Positions 44,801-50,721 of a DNA stretch of 52,338 bases are shown here, one piece after another. How positions within the stretch are numbered: the stretch's first letter is position 1; each line of letters starts with the position of its first letter. The stretch covers positions 1 through 52,338 of the forward strand of contig JAEXYH010000063.1 in NCBI GenBank assembly GCA_023451735.1, in the 5' to 3' direction. Made by a program: the position numbers and the translations under genes. Source of the DNA: Pseudomonadota bacterium. Its GTDB lineage: Bacteria; Pseudomonadota; Alphaproteobacteria; Rhizobiales; Rhizobiaceae. The notes under the pieces are model-generated. The model worked only from the letters and a program-made list of their open reading frames with translations. It did not search any database and was not told where the DNA came from.

Positions 44801-46207
44801 AACCTGGGCTGTCGTCAACGCGGCGACCTGCGCAGTCTTCAACGCATCGACCTGATCCGTCGACAAGGCGGCGATCGCGCTCGTGTTCAGAGAGGCGACC
44901 TGCGCCGCCGTTAATGATGCCATGACTGCGGTCGACAATCCGGCCACAGCCCTGTTGCTCAGCACCGCCATCTCGGCGGTCGAGAATGTTGCCAAATCAT
45001 CCGCGCCAAGGGCCGATACCTGATCCGATGACAGAACTCTGATCTGGGTGGAGGTCAGTGCTTCGACCTGGGCGGTCGAGAGAGATGCAATCTGATCGGT
45101 GGTTAGCCCGAGAATGGACTTGGTGCTCAACGCGGCGATCTGCTCCGGCGTCAGGCGCGAAACATCTTCGGTCGAGAAGGCGACGATCTGCGTTGCTTTC
45201 AACACTGACATCTGGGCCGTCGTCAGCGCGGAAATCTGCCCTGTCGAAAGTGCGCTGATCTGATCCGTGCTCAGGCTCGATATGCTGCCGGTGCTGAGAG
45301 AGGCAATCTGCATGGTCGACAGGGCACCGATCATCGCGGTGCCGAGAGCCGCAGCCTGCTGGCCCTTCAAGGCGCCGATCTGCGCCGAAGTCAACGCCGC
45401 GACTTGGCCGGTGGAAAATGCGGAGATCTGTGTTGTCGTCAGGCCTGCGATAAGCCCGGTGCTTGCCGCGGCGAGCTGCCCTGGCGAAAGGGCCGAAATC
45501 TGGGCGGTCGACAGACCGGGCGCCGTACCGTTGCTGAGCGCGGCAATACTTGCCGTAGAAAGGGCGGCAATGTCATTTGTTCCGAGGACCGCAATCTGCA
45601 GGGATTTCAGGGCTCCGACCTGCGCCGTGGTCAAGGCAGCCACCTGCCCGGTCGACAAGGCTACGATCTGGTCGGTCGTCAACCTGGAAATTGCGCCGGT
45701 GGAAAGTGCTGCGACCTGCGCGGTCTTCAGCGACGCCACGACTTCGGTTCGAAGACCGACTATCGCTGCCGCATTGATGGCCGCCATATCCTCGGTGGAG
45801 AAGGTTGCGAGATCGGCCACCGTCAATGCCGCGAGCTGGGCAGAGGTCAGGGATCCGACCTGCGACGATGTCAGCGCTTCGGTCTGATCCGTGGACAATG
45901 CCTGCAGCTGTGCACTTGTCAGTGCCGCCACCTGATCGTCGCCCAGGCTTGCGATCGCAACCTTGTTGAGAACCGTAAGCTGATCCATCGTCAGGCCGAC
46001 GACCGCACTGGTCGCGATCGCGCTCAGTTGGCGGGAGCTCATCGTTTCGATGTCTTCCGTGTCCAGCGCGGAAATCTGTTCGGAAGACAGGGCCTTGATC
46101 TGGGCTGTGGAGAGCGACGCCACGTCTTCCGTGGTCCATGCCGCAACTGCCGCCGTCGAAAGCGACCTGATCTGGGGAACGCTGAGCGAGGTAATGGTCG
46201 TAGTCAT
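38888..46207 (-). CDS. giant Ser/Thr-rich octapeptide-repeat protein
   Basis: A 2439-residue protein built as MTTT, then 304 octads, then LAA, all in one register. The octad is close to [IVLM]-x-[AGS]-[LF]-[ST]-[ST]-x-[QDEA]; common forms are IAALSTAQ, VAALTSAQ and LATFSTED. Octads group into modules of ten (beginning LATFSTxE and ending near ALGxDD) and seven. I see no cysteine, one tryptophan (residue 23), very few charged residues, no signal peptide and no membrane helix; the last residues (VSTIISLYLAA) are hydrophobic, as in some type I secretion substrates. I do not recognise a family. AAGG lies eight bases before the ATG. It lies 360 bases downstream of fliQ on the same strand. The 69 bases toward the GT41 gene hold a terminator. 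Confidence 0.9.
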   Translation of the reverse strand: MTTTITSLSVPQIRSLSTAAVAAWTTEDVASLSTAQIKALSSEQISALDTEDIETMSSRQLSAIATSAVVGLTMDQLTVLNKVAIASLGDDQVAALTSAQLQALSTDQTEALTSSQVGSLTSAQLAALTVADLATFSTEDMAAINAAAIVGLRTEVVASLKTAQVAALSTGAISRLTTDQIVALSTGQVAALTTAQVGALKSLQIAVLGTNDIAALSTASIAALSNGTAPGLSTAQISALSPGQLAAASTGLIAGLTTTQISAFSTGQVAALTSAQIGALKGQQAAALGTAMIGALSTMQIASLSTGSISSLSTDQISALSTGQISALTTAQMSVLKATQIVAFSTEDVSRLTPEQIAALSTKSILGLTTDQIASLSTAQVEALTSTQIRVLSSDQVSALGADDLATFSTAEMAVLSNRAVAGLSTAVMASLTAAQVASLNTSAIAALSTDQVDALKTAQVAALTTAQVAALTSTQLAVLNSADLAAFSTANIAALTSRSISGLSASAFASLSTAQIAALSATVIGKLSSEQMGALSVDQARALTAEQVTALTSAQLAMLTSEQLAEFSTDDMAAITSRAISGLSASVIASLSTAQIAVLTASAVSGMTTEQVDILTPGQIKAMTTDQIGALKTTQIGALGTDGIAALSTAQIAALSSSAISRLSVAQVAALSSIQAEALTTAQVKALTSAQVAALDPEDLKTFSTAEMAVLTTAAVQGLSTATLQALSTDQIAALSAAAVAKLTTEQVAALKGIHVAALTTAQIAALSSSQIGAIDSESLLALSAKSFAAINPSAMAGLPASTIAALSKEKIEALSASAIAALSTDQIAALSSNQASALSTTQIKALTSKQIAALSTETLVSLTGSQVAALTTSAFAALSTDQLAALSSSQLAALSTAQVAALTSLQVGALSPETIAAFSAARIAVLNSSAVAALSTDVIAALSTGQIAALSTAGIASLTTDQIAALSTAQVDALSTLQIGVLRTAQIAALSTADLATFSEADIAAIAAKAIAGLSNGAIASLTGAQIGALGVSAIANLTSDQINALSSAQIGALSTKQVAALTSAQVAALSDAAIGQFSPDKIAALSTVALKGLSEDQIEALTTAQISALSTLQMASLSSTQIGAFGTNDIVALSTAQIAALSTAAITGLSTRQIAALSTADIEALTAAQIAVLSIDQIEVLDAADIATFTTKEMAAISSAAISGLSTSALASLSNDKIAALSAGGISGLTTGQIAALKSTQVASLTTKQISSLSAAQASALGTDDIAAMSTAQIASFSTAGITGLTTSQVAVLTADQAKALTSVQVAALSSAQIAVIGTENIRTFSTSDVAAIHSDAIASLTTAAIAALTTDQVASLSTNAIASLTTKQIEALTTGQIAALSSKQVAALTSQQVAALGANDLEALSSSALSAISSGAIAGLSTGTLASLSTEIIAGLGTSAIAGLTTRQIATLSTNQIGSLTTRQMGALNSYQAAALSIENLAALTTGQIATLSTAGLSGLSSSQIEALTTAQTEALTATQVASLTSKQVAALGANDLALFATREIAALSSSAVAGLSSATLASLSNNLVAAFSTAAITSLSTAQMAAFSTAQLAAMTSNQVSALNSKQLEALGTSYIASLTTEEIAGLSTAVIAGLSTAQIATLSTAQAEALTSSQIAVLSSNQIAALGSDDLALFTTREIAALSASAIAGLSTAVLASLSNDRIEALSFSNIAALSTAQVAALSSRQLEALTTAQFGHLSSRQIAALGTAGIAVLSTGQIAAMGTAGLAGLTPAQVTAMSTSQVEALTSTQVALLTSAQVAALGADDLAVFSTKELSVLGSEAIAGISTAVLAALATDQIASLSSAAIGELTTGQVAALSSAQIDALTPAQMGALGSKQIAALSTETIAGLSTEQIASLGTAGIAGLTAAQITALTTSQVEALTATQIGALNSAQVAAFGTDDLEVFSTADIAALSSSGVAGLTSTVLAALSTEQIANLSAAGIAGLTSSQIAVLSTDQAEALTTTQIAALNSRQISALGLDDLATFTKEEIAAISSVAISGLSTATFAALTTDQIAALGTGAISGLTTGQIAALTLNQLETLTTAQIGALSSSQVTVLTTVEIAALTTAQIAALSTSGIAGLTSGQANALTLDQISVLSTAQIAALTSTAISGLTAEDLESFSTEKLAAISSTAIAGLSTAFIAALSTQELAALGTAGISGLTSAQVDALTAEHLDSLSTAQIAAFSAAGLAGLKTDDMASFSTADLAAIGTAAIKGLSTSIIASLTTEQIGVLSAGQVGGLNYNQIVALSTAQVAELTTAQLGALNALQAAALGTDDIAVLTTAEIAALGTSAISGLTPSVISSLTTAQAEALSPTQVNALTSGQLAALSNDGLATFSTADIAAFNTAALPGLSTESIVAMSSAQRDTLIETHMAALSPEQVSTIISLYLAA
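38900..46195 (-). repeat. tandem 24-bp coding repeat, 304 units in modules of 10 and 7
   Basis: Within the giant gene each 24 bases encode one octad. The arithmetic closes exactly: four codons, 304 x 24 bases, three codons and a stop fill 38888-46207. Octads of the F type (LATFST, LAAFST, LAEFST, LKTFST) occur at octad numbers 17, 51, 61, 71 and 88, so spacings are 34, 10, 10 and 17, which resolve into 10- and 7-octad modules. At base level the units differ, largely at synonymous sites, so this is an old, selected array and not a recent minisatellite. Confidence 0.85.
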
Positions 46208-46567
46208 GTACGGAGCCTTGACGCTTGATCAAATGCCTAAAAACAAATCCGAAGAACGCATTCCCCGGTGATGAACACTGCGAGAGGCCAACCCCCCCGT
46301 CCCACTCCCCAGGAATGACGAGCTACAACCGGCGTTTCATGCCGACGGCATCAGAAGCTGTAGGGTGGCCGACTTGTGCGAAGCTGAAGCAATGTTCCAG
46401 CTCAAGAAAAATATGACTGCCTGTCAAATAATCGAAAATACGCGTCGGGGCACTTTCGCCGAAGAGAGGTTTGCTCCCTACGGAGTGCTCACCGGCCTAG
46501 ACAAAATCGGTTCTCGCTGCCGCGAAAATCTATGAAACGAAGATGTCAGATAGTGGCGCGTGGAGGA
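46208..46567. other. 360-base spacer between fliQ and the giant repeat gene
   Basis: No gene is visible on either strand, and I see no remnant of flhA. It is more AT-rich toward its middle (46400-46450) and should hold the promoter and leader of the repeat gene. One perfect palindrome, ATGCCG-A-CGGCAT, lies at 46339-46351. No terminator hairpin is evident after fliQ, so flagellar transcripts may read into the repeat gene. Confidence 0.5.
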
Positions 46568-46834
46568 TCAGAACCCGCTTTGCACGCGTGAAAAAACCAG
46601 ATTTGCAAACAAAGCAATCTGTCCGCCTATAAAGGATGCCGACAGGCCGATGACAACCATGACGGCAACGATCTTGGGGACGAAGGTTAGCGTCATTTCC
46701 TGCACCTGTGTGAGTGCCTGGATCAGCGCGATCGAAACCCCGACGATCATGCCCGCACCGACAGCCGGTCCCGCAGCAACCAGGATCGTCCAGATGGCGT
46801 TGCGCATGATATCGAGCGCATCGGCCTCATTCAT
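46568..46834 (-). CDS. fliQ: flagellar export apparatus protein FliQ
   Basis: An 88-residue inner-membrane protein with two helices (about 15-40 and 50-75), the normal build of FliQ. Conserved parts are PAVGAGMIVGVSIALIQALTQVQEMTLTFVPKI. It is a part of the FliPQR gate of the flagellar type III export system. It follows flgD after 86 bases. In S. meliloti and Agrobacterium flhA and fliR come next; here the next gene is the giant repeat protein. Confidence 0.94.
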   Translation of the reverse strand: MNEADALDIMRNAIWTILVAAGPAVGAGMIVGVSIALIQALTQVQEMTLTFVPKIVAVMVVIGLSASFIGGQIALFANLVFSRVQSGF

Positions 46835-46920
46835 AGTAGTCTACCCTTCATAGGCGCCTGGACGGCAGCACATTCATCGCACACCAGCCGTCCCAGCTCT
46901 AAGGGATTCGCAAGCTTAAT

Positions 46921-47388
46921 TTAAGCGGAAGTTTTGGTATCCGTATCTGTTTCGGTCTTGGCAGTGGAAATGGTTATTCCCTGCTCGATGTTGATCAGCT
47001 TGCCTTCCACGGTTTTGGCCGTGAGGCCCTTTGAGGTGACTTCAACCGAAGCAACGATGCCGCTGGTCTTGCCATCTGCGCTCATGATCGTCTTGCCGAT
47101 ATAGTTCGACGCATTCGACAGGTTGGACTGGTTGATCAAGCTATCCAGATTGGAGTTCATCTTGATCGACTGCTCGACCTGCGAGAATGTTGCAAGCTGC
47201 GAGACCTGCTCGGTGGCATCCATGGGATCCGTCGGGTCCTGGTTCTGCATCTGCGTAATCAGCAACTTGAGAAAGCTGTTATAGTCGAGAGCCGCCTTCG
47301 CCGCGTCAGACGTGGAGCTCGATTTCGTCGTCGTATTCGTCGTGGTCGTCTGGGTCGACGTACTGGTAGGCGAGACGAACGTTACCAT
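46921..47388 (-). CDS. flgD: flagellar hook capping protein FlgD
   Basis: A 155-residue protein needed to assemble the hook. After a Thr/Ser-rich start comes the conserved DYNSFLKLLITQMQNQDPTDPMDATEQVSQLATFSQVEQSIKMN, then SNLSNASNYIGKTIMSADG. It is the short alphaproteobacterial form, lacking most of the C-terminal Ig/Tudor-like domains of E. coli FlgD. Its start overlaps the flbT stop by seven bases, so translation is coupled. It has no signal peptide, as expected for a flagellar export substrate. Confidence 0.94.
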   Translation of the reverse strand: MVTFVSPTSTSTQTTTTNTTTKSSSTSDAAKAALDYNSFLKLLITQMQNQDPTDPMDATEQVSQLATFSQVEQSIKMNSNLDSLINQSNLSNASNYIGKTIMSADGKTSGIVASVEVTSKGLTAKTVEGKLINIEQGITISTAKTETDTDTKTSA

Positions 47389-47828
47389 AGCGCAATTTCC
47401 TTTCGCAGTTCCATAACTGCTGCCGGCGTGATCTCGTTCTTGCTGAGAATGGCTTCCTCGACCGGGTAAAGGGCGCGGATCGCCTTGAGCGCATCGAAGG
47501 GACGGCCCGACGAGACCATGCTATCGATCCGCTTCAGTTCAGAACGAACTTCCTCGTTCTGGAAGCAGGCCATCAGCATGGTGATCGACTTGCGGAAGAG
47601 CGCCATGGAGTGCTCTTTGCCTTCAGGATTGATCAGCATCATCTGGGCGATGAAGTAAAGCTGCCGAAGCGGCGTCGTGGTTTGCTCGGGCTGAAGTACA
47701 TGGTTTTCCAGCAGGAACGTCACGTCGTTGAGGAATTCGATCGAAACCTTCCGATCCACCCGAAGGACGGCACCGTTAACGAAGATCTTTTCCCCGGATT
47801 TCAGCGAGAGGCGTAGCGTACTTTTCAT
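47382..47828 (-). CDS. flbT: flagellar biosynthesis repressor FlbT
   Basis: A 148-residue cytoplasmic protein of the FlbT family, which in Caulobacter binds flagellin mRNA and limits its stability until the hook is complete. Family features are LRLSLKSGEKIFVNGAVLRVDRKVSIEFLNDVTFLLENHV and LYFIAQMMLINPEGKEHSMALFRKS. It overlaps flaF (four bases, ATGA) and flgD (seven bases). Confidence 0.95.
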   Translation of the reverse strand: MKSTLRLSLKSGEKIFVNGAVLRVDRKVSIEFLNDVTFLLENHVLQPEQTTTPLRQLYFIAQMMLINPEGKEHSMALFRKSITMLMACFQNEEVRSELKRIDSMVSSGRPFDALKAIRALYPVEEAILSKNEITPAAVMELRKEIALW

Positions 47829-48172
47829 TTAAGTCCATCCCGAATGATGATGGTTATGTCTATGATACCTTGGTAGTTGGTGGAGGTTCGTCGGCGAATG
47901 TTCTCCAGCTCCTTCAGTATCCAGATGGCGATTGATATAAGATTGGCTCTGACTTCCACGCTGAGCTGGTTGTCGGCACTTCGAAGATCCTCGATCAGCC
48001 TTATCCATACCCGTCTCGTGTAGTAGACAGCTTCGATCGAGTCCTTGTCGTATTTGTCGCTTTGTTTCGCGACCTCCAAAAGCTCGATCGACCTTGTCAA
48101 AATCTGACGTTCTCGTTCGCGGGCGACGGTGAGATCATCCTCCATGATCTCCGCGTATGAAAACTGAAACAT
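47825..48172 (-). CDS. flaF: flagellar biosynthesis regulator FlaF
   Basis: A 115-residue protein of the FlaF family; it begins FQFSYAEIMEDD, close to the family start, and has the helical core ARERERQILTRSIELLEVAKQ and LRSADNQLSVEVRANLISIAIWILKE. FlaF partners FlbT and promotes flagellin production. The stop overlaps the flbT start. A gap of 48 bases separates it from flgL. Confidence 0.94.
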   Translation of the reverse strand: MFQFSYAEIMEDDLTVARERERQILTRSIELLEVAKQSDKYDKDSIEAVYYTRRVWIRLIEDLRSADNQLSVEVRANLISIAIWILKELENIRRRTSTNYQGIIDITIIIRDGLK

Positions 48173-48220
48173 TCAATTACCCTTCATGGTAGATCGCGCA
48201 TCGTACCTACATGCCGATGA

Positions 48221-49240
48221 CTAGATATAATCAGCGAGGCTCATGCCTAAAATTCGAGACGTGATCGTGTAGGAGGTTTCGACCTGGTTCAGCAGCGTCG
48301 ACAGACGTACAGAGGCCTCCTCCGTGTCTACACCCACCAAGCCCGTCAGCTGCGTATCAATGATCGTAATCTGGTTGCTCATGTACGTGTTCGCTTTGCC
48401 GATGCGTTCTTGCGACAAACCAAGTGCTGACTGCTGAGCAGTCACGCCGGAGATTGCGCTACCGGCATATTGCGTCGCCTTCCGGCTAACCACAGACAAG
48501 GCTCCGCTTTCGAGCCCGGCATTCGTCAGCTGCGATGCTATCACAGAAGCCAGCACAAGGTTCTTGAAACCTTCGGAATTGGCGCTGGTGGATGTCGCTA
48601 CGGTTTCCGAAGAACTTATGCGCGTCGTCATTACCGAGTCAGACGCGTTGGTCCAGGACGCCCAGTCAAAAGATGTCTCATAGTCAGACAGAAACTGGCT
48701 CATCTGGTCGGCGGTGATATCTTTGGCAGCAGTGCCGCCTCTGAAGGCTGTGAATGCATCATTGAGGTCCTGTGTCACTCGGGCGATGAAATCATCGTCG
48801 AATGTCTGCACATCGGTGGCAGTGCCGGAGAAAAGGTGCTCGCCATTGACAGCGGTGTTCGCGTAGCTGACGAAATTCTCCAGAACCGACATTGCGCTGT
48901 CAGCAGAAACCTTAAGGCTGTTCACGTCGGAATTGCCGCTGAGGGCGGTCAAAGCATCCAGCAGTGTCTGACCAGCATTCGAAATGTTGGTCAAGGCGAG
49001 CTGAGATCCCTGCATTCTCGTCTCGGCGAAGGAATTCGCATCGATAACCGACTGGAGGCGGCTGCTCTCTCGCGAATAATCCAGGCTTGTCGAGGTGCGG
49101 GTTCCAAGTTCCAGCCCGACATCGGAATAGGTGCCGGTAACCGCTTCGTCCTGCAGCTTGGTAATCTCCGTCATCGCGCTGGAGACGGTCGACTGCATGG
49201 ACTGACTAATGGCGAGGGAAGAGATAGACGTTGTTTTCAT
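48221..49240 (-). CDS. flgL: flagellar hook-filament junction protein FlgL
   Basis: A 339-residue flagellin-like protein. The N-terminal helix (SSLAISQSMQSTVSSAMTEITKLQDEAVTGTYSDVGLELG) and the C-terminal helix (LSQERIGKANTYMSNQITIIDTQLTGLVGVDTEEASVRLSTLLNQVETSY) form the paired coiled coil typical of FlgL. It joins FlgK to the filament. Two bases after flgK. Confidence 0.93.
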   Translation of the reverse strand: MKTTSISSLAISQSMQSTVSSAMTEITKLQDEAVTGTYSDVGLELGTRTSTSLDYSRESSRLQSVIDANSFAETRMQGSQLALTNISNAGQTLLDALTALSGNSDVNSLKVSADSAMSVLENFVSYANTAVNGEHLFSGTATDVQTFDDDFIARVTQDLNDAFTAFRGGTAAKDITADQMSQFLSDYETSFDWASWTNASDSVMTTRISSSETVATSTSANSEGFKNLVLASVIASQLTNAGLESGALSVVSRKATQYAGSAISGVTAQQSALGLSQERIGKANTYMSNQITIIDTQLTGLVGVDTEEASVRLSTLLNQVETSYTITSRILGMSLADYI

Positions 49241-49242
49241 GA

Positions 49243-50703
49243 CTAGCTAGCCGCCTGCATTAGTGCGCTGAGCATCTCGTCAATCGTCGAAAGCAGCTTC
49301 GTGGCTGCCTTGTAGGATTGCTCGATGTCCAGCAGGAGAATGAGTTCCTCGTCGAGGTTCACGCCGGTCGCATTGGCATAGGCTTCCTTTGCCCGCATCT
49401 GCATGGCTGAGGTGCTTTCCGCCGCCGAGTTGGCGTTGCTTCGATATTCCTGAACCCAGCCGACGGAGTCCGTCGAGTAAGCCAGAAGCGTGGCACGGGT
49501 CGTTGTTCCCGCGTCACCGTCGAAACTCACGGTTTCCTCAAAACCTGCAAGATACTTGTAAAGGAGTTCCGAAAAGCCGCTCGCGTTTTCCGTATTCGGG
49601 CTTGCGCTGGCAATGTTGATGTTGCCGTCCCTCAACTTGGTGGGATCGGCCTTGGCGGCGGCGTCGACCGTGATAAGACCAGCCAGGCCCGACACGATAA
49701 CCGCATCATCGGGATCCAGCGTCAAATCGGCAGGATTCATGCCGTTGACGGTGAACAGCCCGGGTATCCGATCGCCAAGTCCGTCCGTTTCGGCAAAAAC
49801 ATTGATCGTTACACGGGCAATTTCGTCCAGCTGATCCTGGTAACCAGGATAGACTTCGTCACGAAGCTGCAGCAGCGACTGAAGCGAACCGTTGGCGGAC
49901 GTGCTGCTGCCCTTGCCCGGCGCGAGCGCGACACCATCGATGTAAACCGGATTGCCCACGGCATTCGCGTCCAGGGCGGCACTCGCGTCGAATGTCACCG
50001 CGCGCGGCACGGTCTCGAACAGCGTGATACCATCGCTGGTGTAAAGCACCATGTCGTTGCCGGGGCGAAGCGTGCTCGTAACGCCGACGATTTCGGAGAT
50101 CTGCTTTACGAGGCTTTCACGCGTATCGAGCGCATCATTGGGATCTTCGCCCCTGGCGATCTTCTCCTTGACCTTATCGTTGACCTTCTCGAAATCCTTC
50201 AAGAGCTGGTTCAACTTATCAACGGTGGTCGAGATTTCGGAGTCTGCTTCGACGCGAAGGTCCTGTAGAGCCGAGGTCTGCTGATTGAGTGAATTGGCAA
50301 CATCGCCGGCAGCCGCGACGGCAGCCGCGGCCAGCGTCACGTCGCTCGGCGATGTCGCAAACGTATCCATCGCCTCAACAAGGGCAGCAAGATACTGCGA
50401 CGGCGTCGCCGAGGATTCGTTTCCGCCCATCACCGCATCGAGAGACACCAGCCCCTTCAACAACGCCTGCTGACCCGAGTTGTCGGCAATCGCCGACAAT
50501 GTCTGCTTGAGCAGAGCCGCGTCCTCGGTACGCTCCAGCTTGACCGTCGTCGCGCCGGAATAGGGATTTGTCGTCGTAACCGCAGTCCGCCGATTGTAAT
50601 CCTCAGTATTCGTATTGGACGTATTGGTCGACACCACCGCCGTTTGGGTCGCGGTGTTGCTCAGGATCGATTTCGTCGTGTTGATTGCGGATGCGATGGA
50701 CAT
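49243..50703 (-). CDS. flgK: flagellar hook-associated protein FlgK
   Basis: A 486-residue hook-filament junction protein. The start IASAINTTKSILSNTATQTAVVSTNTSNTNTEDYNRR and the C-terminal SAMQMRAKEAYANATGVNLDEELILLLDIEQSYKAATKLLSTIDEMLSALM are the conserved FlgK ends. 18 bases after flgE and two bases before flgL. No signal peptide, as for flagellar export substrates. Confidence 0.94.
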   Translation of the reverse strand: MSIASAINTTKSILSNTATQTAVVSTNTSNTNTEDYNRRTAVTTTNPYSGATTVKLERTEDAALLKQTLSAIADNSGQQALLKGLVSLDAVMGGNESSATPSQYLAALVEAMDTFATSPSDVTLAAAAVAAAGDVANSLNQQTSALQDLRVEADSEISTTVDKLNQLLKDFEKVNDKVKEKIARGEDPNDALDTRESLVKQISEIVGVTSTLRPGNDMVLYTSDGITLFETVPRAVTFDASAALDANAVGNPVYIDGVALAPGKGSSTSANGSLQSLLQLRDEVYPGYQDQLDEIARVTINVFAETDGLGDRIPGLFTVNGMNPADLTLDPDDAVIVSGLAGLITVDAAAKADPTKLRDGNINIASASPNTENASGFSELLYKYLAGFEETVSFDGDAGTTTRATLLAYSTDSVGWVQEYRSNANSAAESTSAMQMRAKEAYANATGVNLDEELILLLDIEQSYKAATKLLSTIDEMLSALMQAAS

Positions 50704-50721
50704 TCAACTGGCTCCTACGCC

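Noticed and set aside
38888..46207. CRISPR array or non-coding satellite in the repeat region
   Set aside because: The 24-base units have no constant repeat with unique spacers, vary mainly at codon third positions and keep one open frame throughout; this is a coding repeat.
38888..46207. TAL-effector-like DNA-binding repeats, suggested by LTPEQ/LSTDQVxAL wording
   Set aside because: TAL units are 33-35 residues with a variable di-residue at positions 12-13; here the unit is eight residues and no such pair exists. The likeness is probably only a shared helix-capping pattern.
39402..46228. Many long plus-strand reading frames opposite the giant repeat gene (up to 274 residues)
   Set aside because: They mirror the octad pattern on the other strand; the repeated codons lack stop triplets in several frames. 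No ribosome sites, and the translations are low-complexity echoes of the repeat.
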